Notes under the pieces: model-generated | What the model saw: only the letters and a program-made list of their open reading frames with translations | The model's database searches: none | Told to the model about the DNA's origin: nothing | Shown here: positions 51,934 to 61,184 of the stretch, piece by piece | Layout: each line of letters starts with the position of its first letter | Position numbering within the stretch: the first letter of the stretch is position 1 | Translations under genes and position numbers: made by a program | DNA from: Streptomyces klenkii | GTDB taxonomy: Bacteria > Actinomycetota > Actinomycetes > Streptomycetales > Streptomycetaceae | Reading direction: 5' to 3' | DNA length: 64,000 nt | Assembly (NCBI RefSeq): GCF_003626645.1 | Contig: NZ_RBAM01000010.1 | Span: forward strand, 186,001-250,000

Positions 51934-54104
51934 CGGCCGTGGTACGTGGCGGGACGCGCGGTAGCCGGTGGTGCGTGGCCGTGTGGGTGATCCTCGTTCT
52001 GGCCGCCTGTCTGGTACTGCCGGTCGGGCTCACGCACGTACAGGGAGCCGTCGTGGAGGTGGAGGGCAGTTCCTCGGCCCGGGCCACCACACTCATCGCA
52101 CGCGGGATGCCCGCGTTCGGCACCGAACAGGTCTCCCTCGCCTTCGACTCCCGCACGCTCACGGCCGACAGCGAACCGTACCAACGGGCGGTCGCCGCAG
52201 CGGCCCAGGCGGCGACCATGGTCCCCGGTACCGGACACATCGTTCCGGTACCGGACGCCGAAGGCCGCGACCCGCACCATGCCTACCTGGGCATCGGCAT
52301 CACGGGCGGCAACGACGCACGTCAGCACCTGCTCCCCGAACTTCGCTCGGCGACCGGCAAGGCAGTGGCGGCGACCTCCCACCGCCAGGTCACGGTGGCC
52401 CTCACCGGCACCACTCCTGTTTTCACCGAGCAGATCAAGGCGGACCTGCGCGATCTGAGATACGCGGAGGCCGCCACGGTACCGGCCGCACTGCTCCTGC
52501 TCATCGTCGGACTGGGATCCGCCGGTTCCGCCCTGGTGGTCCTGATGACGGCCGCCACGTCCGTTCTCGTCACCACGGGAGCCCTGGCGGCTCTCGCCCT
52601 GATACTGGACGTGGACAGCTTGATGGTGACCGTCGCCACCACCGTCGGCTTCGGACTAGGCCTCGACTACGCCCTCCTGCTCCTGCTGCGCTACCGGACC
52701 CTGCGCAACGACGGGCTCTCCCCACGCCTGGCCACCGCCCGCGCCACTAAGTCCGCCGGACACGCAGTACTGTGGTGCGCCGCCGCAGTAGCCGTCACCA
52801 GCGCGGCACTTGCGGTCACCCCGCTGGCGCTCGCCCGCACGGCGGCCCTGGTCGCCGCGCTCACCGCCGTCGTCACCGCTGCCGCAGCCACCACCCTGCT
52901 GCCCGCCGTCCTCCCCCGCCTCGATGCGCTGCTGGACCGGGGCCGGGTGCGCCGCCGGGACCGCGCGAACAGCAAGGAACACTGGGCCCGCTGGGCACGG
53001 CGGCTGATGGACCGGCCCTGGCCCCATCTGCTCGCCGCCCTAGCAGTCCTGCTCCTCGCCGCAGCCCCGGCCGGTACCCTGCGCACCGGCCTTCAGATGA
53101 ACCGCGGCATCATCGCAGACACCGACGCGGGCCGCGGCCTCGCGCAGATGGAACAAGACGGCCTGGCAAACGTCACCCTGCTTGCCCTGCCGCACACGCC
53201 ATCGGCAGGCCCGGTGGACACCACTGACCTGATCGACACCCTGCACGCCGACCCGCGTATCACCGCGTCCGCGGCTCTCGACAACGGCCGTGACCTGACC
53301 ATAGTCACCATCACCGACCGCATCCCCGCCGACCATCCACCCGCCGAGCGCCTAGCGGCCCACATCCGGTCGCTCGCCGCCCGCTCCCTCCCCCCAGGGC
53401 AACAGGCGTTCACCGCCGGCCCGGCCGCCCAACTCGCCGACTTCCACCAGGCATTGCGCCCCGCGCTGCGGCAGGTAACCGTCATTGTCCTGGCCGGAGC
53501 CTTCCTGCTCATGCTGCTGGCCTTCCGCAGCCTGCTGCTGCCGCTCAAGGCGATCGCCATGAACGCCCTGTCCCTCGCCGCATCCTTCGGCCTGCTCGCC
53601 TGGACGACCCAGCACACGACGGACCCGATCCATCTCGCCATCCCCCTGCTGGCCGCGACCATCGTCTTCGGCCTCTCCCTGGACTACGAGGTCTTCCTCG
53701 TCCACCGCATCACCACCCACTACCGGGCCACCGGCGACTGCCGCACGGCCGTCGCACGGGGACTCACCGAGACAGCCCACCCGATCACCCTCGCCGCGAC
53801 CACCATGGCCACCGTCTTCGCCGGACTCATGCTCACCCACCGCGACGACTTCCGGCAGACGGGCTTCCTGGTCGCCACCGCCGTACTCCTCGACGCCACA
53901 CTGATCCGCATGGTCGTCGTACCGACCCTCATGCGCCTGCTCGGACACCGCAACTGGTGGCTGCCGACCCCACTGAACCGGCTGCTTCCCCCGCCGGACG
54001 CGCCTCCCCACGACGTACCCGAACAGCGCGCGGGCACCGGATACGCCAGTGCCTCGCCCAGCGCCGAACCCACCACCGCCCACAACCAGGGAAGCCACCA
54101 GTGA
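51930..54104 (+). CDS. MMPL/RND-family lipid exporter
   Basis: 724 residues, about 12 membrane helices in two halves. Each half starts with one helix and a large external loop, then a helix bundle with the MMPL signatures VGFGLGLDYALLLLLRYRTL and VFGLSLDYEVFLVHRI (Asp-Tyr proton-relay pairs). MMPL proteins export complex lipids; the HpnN branch moves hopanoids. The GTG at 51930 overlaps the stop of the fusion enzyme. The obvious role is moving that enzyme's lipid product across or out of the membrane. The C-terminal tail is disordered. Confidence 0.9.
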   Translation: MTAVVRGGTRGSRWCVAVWVILVLAACLVLPVGLTHVQGAVVEVEGSSSARATTLIARGMPAFGTEQVSLAFDSRTLTADSEPYQRAVAAAAQAATMVPGTGHIVPVPDAEGRDPHHAYLGIGITGGNDARQHLLPELRSATGKAVAATSHRQVTVALTGTTPVFTEQIKADLRDLRYAEAATVPAALLLLIVGLGSAGSALVVLMTAATSVLVTTGALAALALILDVDSLMVTVATTVGFGLGLDYALLLLLRYRTLRNDGLSPRLATARATKSAGHAVLWCAAAVAVTSAALAVTPLALARTAALVAALTAVVTAAAATTLLPAVLPRLDALLDRGRVRRRDRANSKEHWARWARRLMDRPWPHLLAALAVLLLAAAPAGTLRTGLQMNRGIIADTDAGRGLAQMEQDGLANVTLLALPHTPSAGPVDTTDLIDTLHADPRITASAALDNGRDLTIVTITDRIPADHPPAERLAAHIRSLAARSLPPGQQAFTAGPAAQLADFHQALRPALRQVTVIVLAGAFLLMLLAFRSLLLPLKAIAMNALSLAASFGLLAWTTQHTTDPIHLAIPLLAATIVFGLSLDYEVFLVHRITTHYRATGDCRTAVARGLTETAHPITLAATTMATVFAGLMLTHRDDFRQTGFLVATAVLLDATLIRMVVVPTLMRLLGHRNWWLPTPLNRLLPPPDAPPHDVPEQRAGTGYASASPSAEPTTAHNQGSHQ

Positions 54105-54718
54105 ACACCCTCCCCACCGTGCCCAGCCCCAGGTCCCGCCCCACCAAGGTCTCCCGCGCCATCAAGACCGCCGCCACAACCCTGATGGCCCTCACTGCGC
54201 TCGCCACATCGGCACCAGCGTCTGTACCCGCATCCACCATCCAGCACAAGGCGGCAGAGACCCTGCGCTGCCGCCTCCACACAGTGCCGGGCCACCCCAT
54301 CACGTTCACCCCGAAGCTCACCCTCCAGCCACGAACCACCAAGGTCTCCGGGAGCCTCAAACTGACGGACTGCACCTCGCCGGACGGCAAGTACGCTCAG
54401 CTGCGCACCGGCAGCGGGGAGGCCAGTGGCACAGGACAGGCAAGCTGCGGCGGAGCATCAGGAATCAACGGCTCCGCGGCCATCACCTGGTACGACCGCT
54501 CTGGCCGAAGCCTTGGCACGTCCACCCTCAAGCCCACCCTCCGCTCGGTGAACAGCTATAACCCCGCGGACTCCTTCCTGGCCGGCGAGGTCACCCGCGG
54601 CCCCCTGGCCCACCTTCACGCGGCAGGGAGCATCACCCCGACCAGCGACGTGACCGCGTGCACAAGCTCGGGCCTCCGCTCCCTGCACGGCACCGGGACG
54701 CTCCGTTTCCTGCGGTGA
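54101..54718 (+). CDS. Secreted hypothetical protein closing the polyprenoid operon
   Basis: 205 residues. The N-terminal signal segment AIKTAATTLMALTALATSAP follows a basic tract, with likely cleavage near ASA/ASVPAS. The mature part is beta-rich and Thr/Ser/Gly-rich with about four cysteines (TLRCRLH, LTDCTSPDG, QASCGGASG, VTACTSSG) that could form two disulfides. GTGA overlap with the MMPL gene. No named domain recognised; it might bind or carry the exported lipid. Confidence 0.7.
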   Translation: MNTLPTVPSPRSRPTKVSRAIKTAATTLMALTALATSAPASVPASTIQHKAAETLRCRLHTVPGHPITFTPKLTLQPRTTKVSGSLKLTDCTSPDGKYAQLRTGSGEASGTGQASCGGASGINGSAAITWYDRSGRSLGTSTLKPTLRSVNSYNPADSFLAGEVTRGPLAHLHAAGSITPTSDVTACTSSGLRSLHGTGTLRFLR

Positions 54719-55155
54719 GCACACTGCCATGAGTGGGTAGAGCGGAGGCCACACCCGGCGGAGCCACAACCTCCACGGCACGTTCCCGGCGTATTCCGGT
54801 GAGACACCAACCAGCCCCGGTGGTCGGTGTCGGTCGCCGTAGTGCGGGTGCCGGGCCTTGGGCATGCCCGGCTCCATCGCGCCCACACCGGGGTGCCACC
54901 AGCCGACCTGAAACCTGTTGATCCACCAGACAGCTGCCAGCCATGACAGGAACCTCTGAGTCGGCCGGGGTAGGGGCTCCTGTGATGCCTACGCACTCGG
55001 CATCAGCGCACAAGGAGCGGTAGCGGCACGATGCCGGGACGATCGAGGAGGTGGCTGCGATTCTGGCGGTGTTGATCGCTTTGGCCGGCGTCGGCCTCGG
55101 CCTGGTCACCTGCCTCGTCATGCACCAACGCCTTTTGTCGGCACCTCGTATCAGC
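54719..55155. other. Intergenic, possible coding fragments
   Basis: The minus-strand stretch about 54770-54915 reads GMPKARHPHYGDRHRPPGL then SPEYAGNVPWRLWLRRV, protein-like but unrecognised and without a start. At 55051 a GTG opens VAAILAVLIALAGVGLGLVT, a hydrophobic helix that soon runs into antisense of the next gene; it may be a fragment of a transporter. Neither is called as a gene. Confidence 0.3.
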
Positions 55156-56313
55156 TCATCGGCCGAGGGCGGAATCGAGTGCGGTGATGAGTTTGCCGAT
55201 GTCGCCTTCGCTGGTGTGCAGGTGAGGGCTGATGCGCAGTGCGGATCCCCGGACTGAGACGTGGACGTCAGCATTGCCGAGGATGGTCAAGAGGTGCTGT
55301 GGCGTGCGGCCGGAGACATCGATGCCGAGCATGTGAGGGCCGCGGGGATCGGAGACGGCCAGTCCCCGCTCCTGAGCGGCAGCGGAAATGCGTGCTGTGG
55401 TGGCGTTCAGGGTGGCGGCGATCTTCGGGACGGTCCACGTGGTCAGCTGCTCCAGGGCGGCGGTGGCCATGGGGGTGAGCTCGAAGGCGGTTCGCTGGCC
55501 CATGTCGAAGCGTCGTGCTCCGGGCTGGTACGCCTCGCGGTAGTCCACGAGCCGGGCGAAGTCCTGTGCGTCCTTGCGTACGATCCAGTTCTCTTCCAGC
55601 GGCAGGCCGTCGTGGTGGGCCGGGGCGACGTACAGGTAGCCGAGGCCGAACGGCCCCAGCAGCCACTTGTAGCCGACGGTGACCAGGAAGTCGGGCCGGA
55701 GGGCGGCAACGTCGAGGGGCATCGCCCCTGCGGATTGGCTTGCGTCGATGACCAGCGCGGCTCCTGCTGCCCGCGCCGCTTCGGCGATCCTTTCAAGGTC
55801 CAGTAGCGCCCCGTCGGTCCAGTGCACCTGCGGCACCGAGACAACGGCAACCCTCTCATCCAGGGCGTCCAGGACGGCCTCGGTCCAGGTCCGGCCGGGG
55901 CCGCGGGCGACGGTGAGCATGGTGGCTCCGGTGCGTTCGGTGAAACGCCACCAGCTGTAGATCCCTGACGGGTATTCCTCTGCCAGGACCAGCACGCGTC
56001 GGCCCGGACGTGCGGTGAGGTTCTTGGCCGCTGTGGCCATGCCGTAGCTGGTAGCGGAGATCAGGGCGATCTCATCGGCGCTTGCGCCGATGAGGGCGGC
56101 GAACAGAGCCCGGCGCTGTTCGGCTGCGGTGAACCAGTCGTCCGCGCTGATCTTCCAGGGCTGAGCCCGTAGCTGCATGGAGTCGTTCCCCGCGGCCAGG
56201 CCCGTGCGCAGCGTCGGTGCGATGCTCGCGACGTTGAAGTAGGCGACATGGTCGGGGACGTCGAAGAGATGCCGGGAGCAGGGCAGCACCTGGCCGCCGG
56301 AGGGGACATTCAT
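55156..56313 (-). CDS. Class V aminotransferase-fold PLP enzyme (cysteine desulfurase/selenocysteine lyase-like)
   Basis: 385 residues. The PLP fold shows SATSYGMATAAKNLTARPG (phosphate-binding region), HWTDGALLDLERIAEAARAA, Asp in VIDASQSAGAMPLD (about 195) and Schiff-base Lys in VTVGYKWLLGPFGLGYLYV (about 220). This is the kynureninase/isopenicillin-epimerase-like branch. The reaction (desulfurase, epimerase or lyase) cannot be fixed. ATG 56313 follows AAGAGGTGCG. An Lrp/AsnC remnant lies just upstream and divergent, probably its former regulator. Confidence 0.88.
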   Translation of the reverse strand: MNVPSGGQVLPCSRHLFDVPDHVAYFNVASIAPTLRTGLAAGNDSMQLRAQPWKISADDWFTAAEQRRALFAALIGASADEIALISATSYGMATAAKNLTARPGRRVLVLAEEYPSGIYSWWRFTERTGATMLTVARGPGRTWTEAVLDALDERVAVVSVPQVHWTDGALLDLERIAEAARAAGAALVIDASQSAGAMPLDVAALRPDFLVTVGYKWLLGPFGLGYLYVAPAHHDGLPLEENWIVRKDAQDFARLVDYREAYQPGARRFDMGQRTAFELTPMATAALEQLTTWTVPKIAATLNATTARISAAAQERGLAVSDPRGPHMLGIDVSGRTPQHLLTILGNADVHVSVRGSALRISPHLHTSEGDIGKLITALDSALGR

Positions 56314-56532
56314 GACGCACCTCTTGAAGGCAAGGGGGAGGGTGGCCTGGGCAGGTCGTGATGTACGACCCGCCCGGGACGACGGCGGGCGGATGGGCCG
56401 GGCGGCCCATCGCAGCGGGCTCGTGAAGGCCGCTGGACGCGGCTCGTGCCGCACCCCAGCGGGGTCACCGGCTGTCCGGACCGGTGGGGGACCTTCACAC
56501 CGCCATTATCGAAACAAAAGCAGGCAAATGCC

Positions 56533-56679
56533 ATGGCTACCGAACGGGTACAGCGCCTGGAGCGAGCAGGAGTCATCCGCGGATACCGCCTCGTGCTCAA
56601 CCCCGCGGCACCAGGAACGCCCGTCGCCGCGTATGTCCGCATCCGGCCGGGGCTCGGGCCAACTCGGCAAAATCGCTGA
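56533..56679 (+). pseudogene. Lrp/AsnC-family regulator fragment
   Basis: The reading ATERVQRLERAGVIRGYRLV, then LNPAAPGTPVAAYVRIRPG is the end of the winged helix and first strand of Lrp/AsnC proteins. Both the recognition helix upstream and the RAM effector domain downstream are missing. Divergent from the class V PLP enzyme. Confidence 0.7.
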
Positions 56680-56705
56680 GCCGGCCGTGTCCGTACCAGA
56701 AGTCA

Positions 56706-57099
56706 CCCCCGCATCGACGGTCGCCCTCGCCCACTGCGCCACGCGCTCGGCGTGGCCGCGCGCGGGAAAGCTGCCGTCGAGTGCGACATCGGCGATGGTG
56801 ACGACCCATGCGAGCGACGGAGCGACGCCGGGGAACTCCGGCGTTCCCGGTGGCAGGTCATCGGACGGCACTCGCGTGTTTCGGCAGTGAGAGTTGAGGC
56901 GGACCCGTCGTGCCGTCTCCTTCTGAACGGCGGGAAGGCCGCCGGCAAGGTAGACGTGCAGCAGTGCCCAGTACACCGGCCGGTCCCTGGGCGGCATGCG
57001 GGCGGGGTGCTGGAGCAGGAAGCACGCGACCACCACCGCGTGCAGAGGACCCCACGGCTCCTGCCGGGAATGGTCCAACGCAAGCAGGCGGTCGAACAA
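56706..57099 (-). pseudogene. DUF5946-like gene, N-terminus broken at a nine-G tract
   Basis: The segment FDRLLALDHSRQEPWGPLHA, ACFLLQHPARMPPRDRPVYW and later VVTIADVALDGSFPARGHAE, RVAQWARATV matches the DUF5946 pattern (helical family of unknown function). Its first CxxC-containing segment is absent. Just upstream lies a run of nine G (57126-57134), where a frameshift would separate the missing start. The downstream side reads on past the usual end to a stop at 56506, overlapping the Lrp fragment. Confidence 0.5.
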
Positions 57100-57387
57100 G
57101 ACACCACATCTCCGTGTTCGGCAGCGGGGGGGGGCGCCCGGTCCTTCGTACGGTCCGGTGGCATCGGGGACACCTGCGGGTTCACTCCGTTCCGGACCTG
57201 CGTCAGCAAATCGGCCACGACATCGTTCGCGCCGTCGTCAGCCCGCTGAATGAGCAGCGCACGAAGTGAGACACCTGGAGTGTCGGTCCCGGGCCGTAAC
57301 GCCGACGTCAACTTCGGACCGGGTTCCTCGGCTACCGGCGGTGGATCGCCGGCACGACGAGCAGCGACAGCGGCGCGCCGACCGGTC

Positions 57388-58227
57388 TCAGCGGAACGCG
57401 GCGATATTGCGGGCGGCCCAGTCGGAGAACGCGCGCGGGGCACGGCCGAGGACCCGCTGGACGTCCAGGCTGACGCGCAGCTCGGCCGGGTTCGGGGAAC
57501 CGAGGATGTCCAGGGTGTCCTCGGCGAGCTCCGCCGGCATGCTCCGGGCCATGGCGGCCTTGGCCTCGTCGCGGGTCAGGTCATGAAACCGCACCGGCGA
57601 GCCCAGCGCCGCGGCGATGGCCTCCGCCTGCCGGCGCGGCGTGATGACCTCCGGGCCGGTCAGCTCGTAGACGCCGCCGGCGTGCCGGTCATCCAGCAGG
57701 CAGGCCGCCGCGACCTCGGCGATGTCCGCCGGGTCGATGATCGGCACCCCGGTGTCGCCGAAGGGGGCGGCGACGACCCGCCGCGTGCGGATGGACTCGG
57801 CCCACCACAGGGCGTTGGAGGCGAAACCGCCCGGCCGCAGGACGGCCCATTCGAGACCCGACTCCCGCAACACGCCCTCCACCGCGCGCAGCGCGATCCG
57901 CGTCGGACCGAAGGGCCTGGTCGCCACGCCCTGCGAGGAGAGCAGGACGATCCGGCGAACCCCGCCGGCCGCAGCTTCAGCGATGATGGAGGCCGGGCCG
58001 GCTCCGGCAGCGTGCATGTCACCAGGCAGCAGTACGAACAGCGCCTCCGCCCCGGCCAGCACGGGCTTGAGACCGGCCGGCTCGGCCAGGTCGGCCGCCA
58101 CATGGCGGACACCGTCCGGCACTGCCGCCGCGTGTCGTGAAACCGCCGTCACCTGCCGGCCCGCCTCGGCCAGCGCCCGCGTCAACGGCCGTCCCACGTT
58201 CCCGGTAGCCCCGGTCACCACGATCAT
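57388..58227 (-). CDS. NmrA-like NAD(P)-binding oxidoreductase
   Basis: 279 residues of the atypical SDR fold: VVTGATGNVGRPLTRALAEA at the start, FVLLPGDM, RRIVLLSSQGVATRPFG, ELTGPEVITPRRQAEAIAAA. This is the QorB/NmrA-type group acting on quinones or sensing NADP. It diverges from the HxlR regulator at 58326 with a dyad between, so it is probably an inducible detoxification gene. Confidence 0.9.
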   Translation of the reverse strand: MIVVTGATGNVGRPLTRALAEAGRQVTAVSRHAAAVPDGVRHVAADLAEPAGLKPVLAGAEALFVLLPGDMHAAGAGPASIIAEAAAGGVRRIVLLSSQGVATRPFGPTRIALRAVEGVLRESGLEWAVLRPGGFASNALWWAESIRTRRVVAAPFGDTGVPIIDPADIAEVAAACLLDDRHAGGVYELTGPEVITPRRQAEAIAAALGSPVRFHDLTRDEAKAAMARSMPAELAEDTLDILGSPNPAELRVSLDVQRVLGRAPRAFSDWAARNIAAFR

Positions 58228-58294
58228 GATCAGCTCCTTGTTCGATGTCCTCGGTCCTCGGTGGCCTTCACGCTAGGGAGTGGGCTAACTTCTG

Positions 58295-58316
58295 GTAAGG
58301 ACATACCTCTAGGTAA
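58295..58316. promoter_or_regulatory. Overlapping dyads in the NmrA-like/HxlR divergent region
   Basis: GGTA (58295-58298) pairs with TACC (58305-58308), and TACCT-CT-AGGTA (58305-58316) is a second palindrome. AAGTTAGCCC elements lie nearby. A likely HxlR binding site ten bases ahead of the regulator's start. Confidence 0.5.
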
Positions 58317-58325
58317 GCTCCCCAC

Positions 58326-58697
58326 ATGACAGGAAGCGCGCAGCCCAGACAGCCCGAGGCGGGAGTGCGGTATGACGTGTTTCACACCGACTGCCCTGCG
58401 CGGGATGTGGTCGACCATGTGACCAGCAGGTGGGGCGTCTGGGTGCTGATCTCCTTGCGGAGCAACGACCTGCGGTTCTACGAGCTGCGCGAGAGCATCC
58501 AGGGCATCAGCGAGAAGATGCTCGCCCAGACGCTGCGCGCGCTGGTCCAGGACGGCCTGGTCTGGCGGGAGGTCGAGCCGGCAACGCCGCCCCAGGTCAC
58601 CTACGGGCTGACCGAGTTCGGGCGGGACATCGGTGAGCCGCTCACGGAGTTGTTCGACCGGATTACACAGCGGCTGTCCCCGCGCAACGCCGGATAG
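58326..58697 (+). CDS. HxlR-family transcriptional regulator
   Basis: 123 residues: the Cys in FHTDCPARDVVDHVTSRWGV, then LRFYELRESIQGISEKMLA, QTLRALVQDGLVWREVEP and the wing TYGLTEFGRDIGEPL. Third HxlR regulator in the window, each divergent from an oxidoreductase or efflux gene. Confidence 0.92.
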   Translation: MTGSAQPRQPEAGVRYDVFHTDCPARDVVDHVTSRWGVWVLISLRSNDLRFYELRESIQGISEKMLAQTLRALVQDGLVWREVEPATPPQVTYGLTEFGRDIGEPLTELFDRITQRLSPRNAG

Positions 58698-58911
58698 CGT
58701 GGTAGCGCCCGGCCACGAAGGCACATCCAGCGTGAGCGAGCACCCCACGGCCCGAGGACCTGGTCCGCTGATCCGTCAGGAGGAGGGCCTGAGCCACGGC
58801 CGGCACGGGCGCCGGCAGCCGAGACAAGATCCGGGCGTGCCCGGAGTCGCGAACAAGCCTTTCCAAGAATACGAAGCATGAACGAGCGGGCAGCTGGGCA
58901 CCGATGCCCGC

Positions 58912-59322
58912 GTGCCTTTCGCAGACGACTTAAATCGCTTCGCCGCCCTGTCCGCACGACTGACCGGATTCGACGGAGTGGCCCTTGAGGCCACCGGGCT
59001 GACCGAAGCGTACCGGGCGGTCGCCGCGGAAGAGCTCGGCGCGAAGCGGTACGCGCGGCTTCTGCGCGAGCTGCGGGGGCCGGACGATGCCGTGGACGGC
59101 GAGCTGCGGGAAGCGGCACGAGCGGTGACGTACCTCTGGTACACGGGCAGTTGGCCGGGGCCTCCGCCGATCGTGGTGTCCCCGCGCGCCTACGCCGAGG
59201 CCCTGGTGTGGAAGGCGGCCGGTCTCAAAGCTCCCGCCACGGATCCCGGGGGGTACGGGAGTTGGGGCGAGGCGCACGACGGGTCCGGCTCGGGCAACGC
59301 GATCGGGGGGAGCGGCCGGTGA
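58912..59322 (+). CDS. Small subunit of a membrane sugar/alcohol dehydrogenase (sorbitol-dehydrogenase-like)
   Basis: 136 residues. The opening FAALSARLTGFDGVALEATG and YLWYTGSWPGPPPIVVSPRA, LVWKAAGLKAPATDPGGYGS match the small helical partner of GMC-type membrane dehydrogenases. GTG start at 58912 with weak ribosome site. Its stop overlaps the GTG of the GMC gene. No Tat signal is visible, unlike many homologues. Confidence 0.75.
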   Translation: MPFADDLNRFAALSARLTGFDGVALEATGLTEAYRAVAAEELGAKRYARLLRELRGPDDAVDGELREAARAVTYLWYTGSWPGPPPIVVSPRAYAEALVWKAAGLKAPATDPGGYGSWGEAHDGSGSGNAIGGSGR

Positions 59323-61184
59323 CGCGGTACGACGTGATCGTCGTCGGCGCCGGCGTCGCGGGCTCGCTCGTCGCGCACCGGCTCGGCCGGCACTGCCGAC
59401 GGGTCCTGGTCCTGGAGGCGGGTGCCGGGGTTCCCGGCGGCCACGAACCGTCCGCCGACCCGCTCACCACCTACCTGACGGCCGCCGCCAAGGTACCCGG
59501 TTCCCCCTACCGGGCCCGTCCGGCAGCCCCCTGGCCCGAGGTGACGGACCTCTCCGGCACGGACGGGACCCCTGGTTTCCGGGCCGTCGGCCACCTGCGG
59601 CAGGACGGCCCTCTCCCATACGCCAGCGGATACCTCCGCGTCAACGGCGGCACCGGCAACGTCTGGACCGGCCTCGCGCCGCGCATGCTCCCAGAGGACT
59701 TCGACACCGAGTCCTTCGGGTACGGACGGCGGTGGCCGCTCACCTACGCCGAACTGGAGCGCCACTACCGGGCGGCCGAGGAGGAGCTGGGGGTCGCAGC
59801 CGATGCCGACGAACAGCGCGAGCACGTCGGGCTGCCCTTCCCCGACGACTACGTGTTCCCCATGCGGGCCCTGCCCGCCTCGCGTGTGGACCGTCTCCTC
59901 GCGGCCCGCCTCGACGGGCGGCACGTCAAGGACCCCGTGACCCTGGACGAGGTCGAGCTGAGGGTGGTCGGAACCCCGCACGCGCGCAACAGCGTTCCGG
60001 ACCCCCGGTACGACGGCGGCCGCGGCTACGTGCCGCGCGGGCGGCACGGGCGGCCCGCTCCGGACAGCCGGTGCGTGGGCAACGCGAGCTGCGTCCCGCA
60101 CTGCCCCTCGTACGCGAAGTACACCCCGCTCAAGACTCAGGGGCGCTGGAGTACGACCGTGACGCTCCGGGACCGGTCCGTGGTGAGCCGCGTGCTCGTC
60201 GACGGACGGGGGCGCGCCACGGGCGTGGAGTACCACTCGTACGCCGGTGAGGTGTCCGTCGCGCACGCCGATGTCATCGTGCTCGCCGCACACGCCGTGG
60301 AGAACGCCCGGTTGCTGCTCCTCTCCGGGCTCGCCGGGCGCAGCGATCAGGTCGGCCGCAATCTGATGGACCATCCGGTCCTCCTGACCTGGGGCCTGTT
60401 GCCCGAGGACGCCGGGCCCTACCGGGGCCCCGGCTCGGTCTCCGGCTTCGAGGGATTCCGCACCGGCGCGGCTCGCCGGCTGCGGGCGCCGTTCCGCGTC
60501 GAACTCGGGGCGTGGGGATGGGCCTGGGCGAAGGGCTCCGTCGACACCGACGTGCACCACTTCCTCACCGAGCGGGGCCTCTTCGGGACGGAGCTGCGGC
60601 GGGCGGTCGGAGACCGGATCCGCCGGCAGTTCACCCTCCAGTTCGAGATGGAACAGGGCGCCGACCCCGCGAACCGGGTCACCCTGCACCCGTACGAACG
60701 CGATCCGCTGGGCCTGCCCCGCCCCCTCGTCACCTACGACCTCGACGAGCATGTGAAGGAGGGGATGGCGGCGGCCCGGGCGGTCTCCGACCAGATCTTC
60801 GCGCTGCTCGGCGCCGAGGACCACACGGACTACACGCCGGTGGCGGCCTGGCCGGGCCGCTTCGAGCGCGGCGGCCGCACGTACGGCTACCGCGGCGCCG
60901 GCCACGCCGCCGGCACCCACATCATGGGCGACTCCCCCGCCACATCGGTGGTGGACGCCTGGCAGCGCTGCTGGGACCACCCCGGCCTGTACGCGATCGG
61001 CTGCGGCAGCATGCCCTCGGTGGCCACCTCCAACCCGACGCTGACGATGGCCGCGCTCGCCCTGCGCAGCGCGGAGCGCATCGAAGCGGACCTGGCGGCC
61101 CGCGACCGCCCGGCCTCCCTCGTCGTGCCCCCGGCAGCCCGCGCGCTCAACGAGCCGTCACCGACCCCAGGAGCCTCGACGTGA
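59319..61184 (+). CDS. GMC-family oxidoreductase, gluconate/sorbitol dehydrogenase large-subunit type
   Basis: 621 residues. FAD loop: DVIVVGAGVAGSLVAHRLG. GMC signature: YLRVNGGTGNVWTGLAPRM. Cysteine motif: DSRCVGNASCVPHCPSYAKY, as in membrane gluconate-2-dehydrogenase-type enzymes. C-terminal active-site region: YRGAGHAAGTHIMGDSP and GCGSMPSVATSNPTLTMAAL. GTGA overlap on both sides gives strict coupling with the small subunit and the next gene. Substrate unknown; a polyol or sugar acid is typical. Confidence 0.9.
   Translation: MTRYDVIVVGAGVAGSLVAHRLGRHCRRVLVLEAGAGVPGGHEPSADPLTTYLTAAAKVPGSPYRARPAAPWPEVTDLSGTDGTPGFRAVGHLRQDGPLPYASGYLRVNGGTGNVWTGLAPRMLPEDFDTESFGYGRRWPLTYAELERHYRAAEEELGVAADADEQREHVGLPFPDDYVFPMRALPASRVDRLLAARLDGRHVKDPVTLDEVELRVVGTPHARNSVPDPRYDGGRGYVPRGRHGRPAPDSRCVGNASCVPHCPSYAKYTPLKTQGRWSTTVTLRDRSVVSRVLVDGRGRATGVEYHSYAGEVSVAHADVIVLAAHAVENARLLLLSGLAGRSDQVGRNLMDHPVLLTWGLLPEDAGPYRGPGSVSGFEGFRTGAARRLRAPFRVELGAWGWAWAKGSVDTDVHHFLTERGLFGTELRRAVGDRIRRQFTLQFEMEQGADPANRVTLHPYERDPLGLPRPLVTYDLDEHVKEGMAAARAVSDQIFALLGAEDHTDYTPVAAWPGRFERGGRTYGYRGAGHAAGTHIMGDSPATSVVDAWQRCWDHPGLYAIGCGSMPSVATSNPTLTMAALALRSAERIEADLAARDRPASLVVPPAARALNEPSPTPGAST

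Noticed and set aside
54836..54858. 23-bp identity with 31371-31393
   Set aside because: Both encode Ala-Arg-His-Pro-His-Tyr-Gly with the most favoured codons on the minus strand, so chance convergence is possible; no further similarity flanks it.
57145..57269. Plus-strand open tail reading LRQQIGHDIVRAVVSPLNEQ
   Set aside because: Protein-like but too short, without start or family; it overlaps the region upstream of the DUF5946 relic on the other strand.
59190..60980. 596-codon open frame antisense to the GMC oxidoreductase
   Set aside because: Pure shadow of high third-position GC; no motifs, and the sense frame has FAD and GMC signatures.
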